Part shown: positions 60,738 through 64,000 of the stretch, one piece after another
Position numbering within the stretch: position 1 is the first letter of the stretch
How the letters are laid out: every line of letters starts with the position of its first letter
From: DASSUW01 sp963730535
GTDB taxonomy: Bacteria; Actinomycetota; Thermoleophilia; Solirubrobacterales; Solirubrobacteraceae
DNA: 64,000 nucleotides
Direction: 5' to 3'
Assembly: GCA_963730535.1 (NCBI GenBank)
Contig: CAVSRU010000014.1
Location: 228,833 to 292,832, forward strand
Notes under the pieces: model-generated
Database searches by the model: none
What the model was told of the DNA's origin: nothing
What the model saw: only the letters and a program-made list of their open reading frames with translations
Position numbers and translations under genes: made by a program

Positions 60738-63692
60738 GTGAGCGACCTCCCCAGCCCGCTCCGCCTCCCTTCGGCGTTCCCGTTCGTCGGTCGCTCGACC
60801 GAGCTGGCGACCCTGCGCACGCTGATGCCGTGGGCGGAGGGCGAGGGTCGCCGCGTGGCCCTCATCGGTGGCGAGGCGGGCTCGGGCAAGAGCCGCCTGG
60901 TGCGCGAGTACGCGGGCACCGCGGCCGCCGAGGGCGCGCTCGTCCTCTACGGCGCGTGCGACGCCGTCGTGCACGCCCCGTACGGGCCCTTCGTCGAGGC
61001 GCTCGACCACCTCGCGCGCGTGACCGAGCCGGCCGAGCTGCGCGCCGCACTCGGCACGTCCGGCGGCGAGCTGGCCCGCCTGCTCCCCGACCTCGCGGCC
61101 CGGACCGGGGAGGCGGCGGCCCCCGTGAAGGCCGATCCCGACACCGAGCGCCACCGCCTCCACACGGCGGTGACCGATCTCCTGGCCAACCTCAGCCGGA
61201 AGCGACCCGTGCTGCTCGTGCTCGAGGACGGGCACTGGGCCGACGTCCCGACCCTTGGGCTGCTGCGCCATCTCGCCCGGACCGGCGGACGGGCACGGCT
61301 GCTGCTGCTCGCCACGTTCCGCGACACGGACGCCGACGTCCCGGACTCGCTGTCGGAGACGCTCGCCGACCTGCGCCGCTCCGAGGACGTGGTGCGGCTG
61401 CGGCTCGGCGGCCTCTCGGGCGACGAGGTGACCGAGTTCGTCCGCCATGCCTCGGGCGGCGAGCTCAGCGCCGGCGTGCCGGAGGTCGGCCGCGCGCTCA
61501 GCGACCTCACCGAGGGCAACGCCTTCCTCGTCTGCGAGCTGTGGCGCGCGCTGGTCGACGCCGGCGCGGTCGAGGTGACCGACGGCCGGCTGCGGCTCAG
61601 CCGGCCGCTGGCGGAGCTCGGCACGCCGGAGAGCGTCCGGGAGGTCGTGAACCGGCGGCTGGCCGGCGTCGCGCCGACGACCGCCGACCTGCTCGAGCTT
61701 GCCGCCGTAGCTGGCCCGGAGTTCGAGCTCGACGTCCTCCGCCGCGCGGCGCGCACCGACGAGAGCGCGCTGCTGACCGCCCTCGACGACGCGGTCCACA
61801 GCGGCATGGTCGAGGAGCTCGGCTCGCGCCGGCTGGCCTACCGGTTCGCCCACGAGCTCGTCCGCCGGGCGCTCTACGACGGGCTCACCGCAGTGCGGCG
61901 CGCGGAGCTCCACCTGCGTGTCGCCGAGGCGCTGGAGCGCTCCGAGCAGCCGTCGCGCCGCGCGCTCGCCGACCTTGCGCACCACTTCGCGGCGGCCGCG
62001 CCGTTCGGCCCGGTCGACCGTGCCGTCGCGTACAACGTGCGCGCCGCCCGCGCGGCCGCGGCCGCGCTCGCCTTCGACGAGGCGGCGGAGCGCCTGCGGG
62101 TCGCACTCGAGCTCGGCGGCCAGGCTCCACCGGAGCGAGCGGAGCTCCTGCTCCGGCTGGGCATGGCCAGGCATCGAGCGGGGCGCGCCGTCGACGCGCT
62201 CACGGCGTTCTCGACGGCGGCGGAGATCGCGGGCGACCTCGGTGACGCGGAGCTGCTGGCCCGCGCCGCGATCGGCTACGAGGACGCGTGCTGGCGCCCG
62301 GTGATCACCGACCGCCTCGCCGTCGAGCTGCTCGAGCGGGCGGCCGTTGCGCTCGGCGACGAGCCGTCGCAGCTGCGCGTCGGCGTGCTCGCCGGCCTCG
62401 CCCGCTCGCTCCAGATCCGCGGCGAGCACGTCCGCGGCGGCGCCGTGCGGACCGAAGCCGTCGCGATGGCCCGCGCCCTGGGCGACCGCGCCGCGCTGGC
62501 CAGCGTCCTCGTGGGCAGCTACTGGTCACGCGAGACGAGGCCGCCCGAGGAGATCCTCGACATGCTGACCGAGGCCCGGGACATCGCCGAGGAGCTCGGC
62601 GACGTGGAGCTCAGGACCGAGGCGATGAACTGGCGCATCCCGGCGCTCGTGGCGCTGTGCGACATCCAGTCGGCGCGCCGCGAGCTGGAGGTCGTGCGGG
62701 CCACCGCCGAGCGGACCGCCCAGCCGTTCCACCTGCACGTGGCCGAGCACTGCGGCTCGGCGATCGCGCTGTGCGAGGGCCGGCTCGCCGACGCCGAGGC
62801 GATGGCGCGCCGCTCGCACGAGTGGAGCCGGCTGCTGACCGGTCGCGACGCCTCGGGCGTGTACGGGATCCAGATGTTCGGCGTCCGCCGCGAGCAGGGC
62901 CGCCTCGCCGAGCTGGCCCCGGTGATCCGCATGCTGGCGGCCGACCGGGCGGGCGAGGGGCAGTGGCGGCCCGGCCTCGCCTCGCTGCTGGTCGAGCTGG
63001 GGATGGAGGCCGAGGCGAGACGGGAGCTCGCGCGCGTCGTGGCCGACGGGCTCGACGGCTTCCGCCCCTCGCTCTGGCTTGCCTCGCTCACGTACCTGAC
63101 CGACGCGTGCACGGCGCTGGGCGATCAGGCGACGGCCGAGCTGGTCTATCCCGAGCTCGCGTCGGTCACCGGCGCCAACGTCATGATCGGCCACATGGTC
63201 GCCTGCTACGGCGCCGTCGACCGCTACCTCGGCATGCTCGCGGCCACGCTCGGCGCGTGGGACCGCGCGGCGATGCACTTCGAGCGCGCGATGGCCCTCA
63301 ACCGGCGCATGGGGGCCGACACCTGGCTCGCCCACACGGCGTACGAGTACGGCCGCATGGTCGTCGGGCGCGACCGTGAGCGAGGAGCCGCGCTCCTCGG
63401 CGAGGCCGAGGTCCTCGCCGTGCGCATCGGGATGCCCGTGCTGGTCGAGCGGATCCGGGCGATCGGCGGCTCACGGCCGGCGCCCGTCCTCCCCGACGGC
63501 CTGTCGTTCCGCGAGGTCCAGATCCTGAGCCTCGTCGCGCGAGGGATGAGCAACCGCGAGATCGGCGCCGAGTTGTTCATCAGCGAGCACACCGCCGCCA
63601 ACCACATCCGCAGCATCCTGCGCAAGACCCGCTGCGCGAATCGCACCGAGGCCGCGTCGTACGCCCACCGCCACAGCTTGGTGGAGGCGTAG
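60738..63692 (+). CDS. LAL-type LuxR regulator with AAA/NTPase domain
   Basis: 984 residues. Walker A GGEAGSGKSRLVREY (44-52), Walker B PVLLVLEDGHWAD (157-169), a long TPR-like middle, and a C-terminal LuxR HTH (LSFREVQILSLVARGMSNRE, IGAELFISEHTAANHIRSIL). Starts at GTG 60738, 7 nt after TATCGT. Likely controls the divergent oxidase-racemase-reductase unit (inference from position). Confidence 0.93.
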   Translation: MSDLPSPLRLPSAFPFVGRSTELATLRTLMPWAEGEGRRVALIGGEAGSGKSRLVREYAGTAAAEGALVLYGACDAVVHAPYGPFVEALDHLARVTEPAELRAALGTSGGELARLLPDLAARTGEAAAPVKADPDTERHRLHTAVTDLLANLSRKRPVLLVLEDGHWADVPTLGLLRHLARTGGRARLLLLATFRDTDADVPDSLSETLADLRRSEDVVRLRLGGLSGDEVTEFVRHASGGELSAGVPEVGRALSDLTEGNAFLVCELWRALVDAGAVEVTDGRLRLSRPLAELGTPESVREVVNRRLAGVAPTTADLLELAAVAGPEFELDVLRRAARTDESALLTALDDAVHSGMVEELGSRRLAYRFAHELVRRALYDGLTAVRRAELHLRVAEALERSEQPSRRALADLAHHFAAAAPFGPVDRAVAYNVRAARAAAAALAFDEAAERLRVALELGGQAPPERAELLLRLGMARHRAGRAVDALTAFSTAAEIAGDLGDAELLARAAIGYEDACWRPVITDRLAVELLERAAVALGDEPSQLRVGVLAGLARSLQIRGEHVRGGAVRTEAVAMARALGDRAALASVLVGSYWSRETRPPEEILDMLTEARDIAEELGDVELRTEAMNWRIPALVALCDIQSARRELEVVRATAERTAQPFHLHVAEHCGSAIALCEGRLADAEAMARRSHEWSRLLTGRDASGVYGIQMFGVRREQGRLAELAPVIRMLAADRAGEGQWRPGLASLLVELGMEAEARRELARVVADGLDGFRPSLWLASLTYLTDACTALGDQATAELVYPELASVTGANVMIGHMVACYGAVDRYLGMLAATLGAWDRAAMHFERAMALNRRMGADTWLAHTAYEYGRMVVGRDRERGAALLGEAEVLAVRIGMPVLVERIRAIGGSRPAPVLPDGLSFREVQILSLVARGMSNREIGAELFISEHTAANHIRSILRKTRCANRTEAASYAHRHSLVEA

Positions 63693-63713
63693 GCGCATCG
63701 GTATGGTCGCACC

Positions 63714-64000
63714 ATGCCCCTGTACGTGATCGAGCGCGAGTTCGCCGACGAGCTCGAGCTCGCAGGCGACGACATCCGGCTGATCGACGAGATCAACGCG
63801 GACGAAGGGATCCGCTGGGTCTTCTCGTTCCTGAGCGCGGACCGCCGCCACACCTACTGCCTCTACGAGGCTCCGTCAGCGGACGCGATCCTCGCCGCCG
63901 CCAAGCGTTCGAACCTCCCCGCCGACGCGATCGTCGAGGTCGGGCCGGCGTCGCCGGACCTGTCCCCGCGGTTCGCCGAGTGGGCCGTGGCGCAAGCCGC
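63714..64000 (+). CDS. DUF4242-like protein, cut by window edge
   Basis: First 95 residues: MPLYVIEREFADELELAGDD, VFSFLSADRRHTYCLYEAPS, AILAAAKRSNLPADAIVEVG. The SxDxRxTYCxYEAPSxxAI pattern matches small proteins of the DUF4242 type. -10 TATGGT lies 6 nt before the ATG (leaderless). Function unknown. Confidence 0.8.
   Translation, partial: MPLYVIEREFADELELAGDDIRLIDEINADEGIRWVFSFLSADRRHTYCLYEAPSADAILAAAKRSNLPADAIVEVGPASPDLSPRFAEWAVAQA

Overview
Type of organism. The window is very GC-rich, with dense gene packing and many stop/start overlaps (ATGA, GTGA, TTGA, TGATG). The gene order rpmE - DUF1385 - prfA - prmC - sua5 - glyA, followed by a WecA/TagO-type transferase and a complete F-type ATP synthase operon, together with the protein families present, suggests an actinobacterium of the Thermoleophilia/Solirubrobacterales type. 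That placement is an inference; there is no rRNA in the window. Several genes have a TANNNT -10 box 6-8 nt before the start codon, as expected for leaderless transcripts. I see no tRNA, rRNA, CRISPR array or classical insertion sequence.

Layout. (1) 1-8610, minus: an operon for envelope sugar nucleotides and polymers (M20 peptidase, LytR-CpsA-Psr ligase, UDP-glucose dehydrogenase, mannose-1-P guanylyltransferase type enzyme, phosphoglucose/phosphomannose isomerase), ending in an amidohydrolase and an aldehyde dehydrogenase cut by the window edge. (2) 8673-12841: small proteins, then a membrane-spanning SARP/BTAD regulator with an outside beta-propeller, overlapping a periplasmic amino-acid-binding lipoprotein. 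(3) 12887-20021: atpIBEFHAGDC. (4) 20197-24800: cupredoxin, MFS exporter, OsmC, amino-acid permease, cupin. (5) 25102-33229: WecA/TagO, a small membrane protein with a Ser/Thr kinase, and the translation-linked cluster, in which sua5 is frameshifted and prmC lacks a normal start codon. (6) 33327-37701: ETF-quinone oxidoreductase, etfAB, TetR and an SMR transporter. (7) 37744-46085: two copies of an inverted-repeat element, a two-subunit B12 mutase with the active-site residues of isobutyryl-CoA mutase, and between its subunits a cluster of secreted proteins with a shared N/Q-rich repeat that resembles a curli-like fibre system. (8) 46093-56467: acyl-CoA dehydrogenases, thiolase, HAD phosphatase, leucyl aminopeptidase, cupredoxin, TSUP transporter, MeaB, LbH acyltransferase. 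(9) 56469-64000: frameshifted hydrolase, third inverted-repeat element, frameshifted ornithine-cyclodeaminase-family gene, proline racemase family enzyme, FAD oxidase, LAL-type LuxR regulator, and a partial DUF4242 gene.

How the genes fit together. The acyl-CoA dehydrogenases would pass electrons to EtfAB and then through ETF-QO to the quinone pool feeding the ATP synthase; the thiolase, the mutase and its MeaB chaperone complete a branched or short-chain acyl-CoA pathway. The most novel-looking material is the repeat-protein cluster at 39.4-42.7 kb and the family of elements bounded by ~31-bp inverted repeats at 37.7, 45.8 and 57.1 kb. Between 22 and 58 kb there are also many frameshifts, gene remnants and fusions; raw reads are needed to say which are biological.
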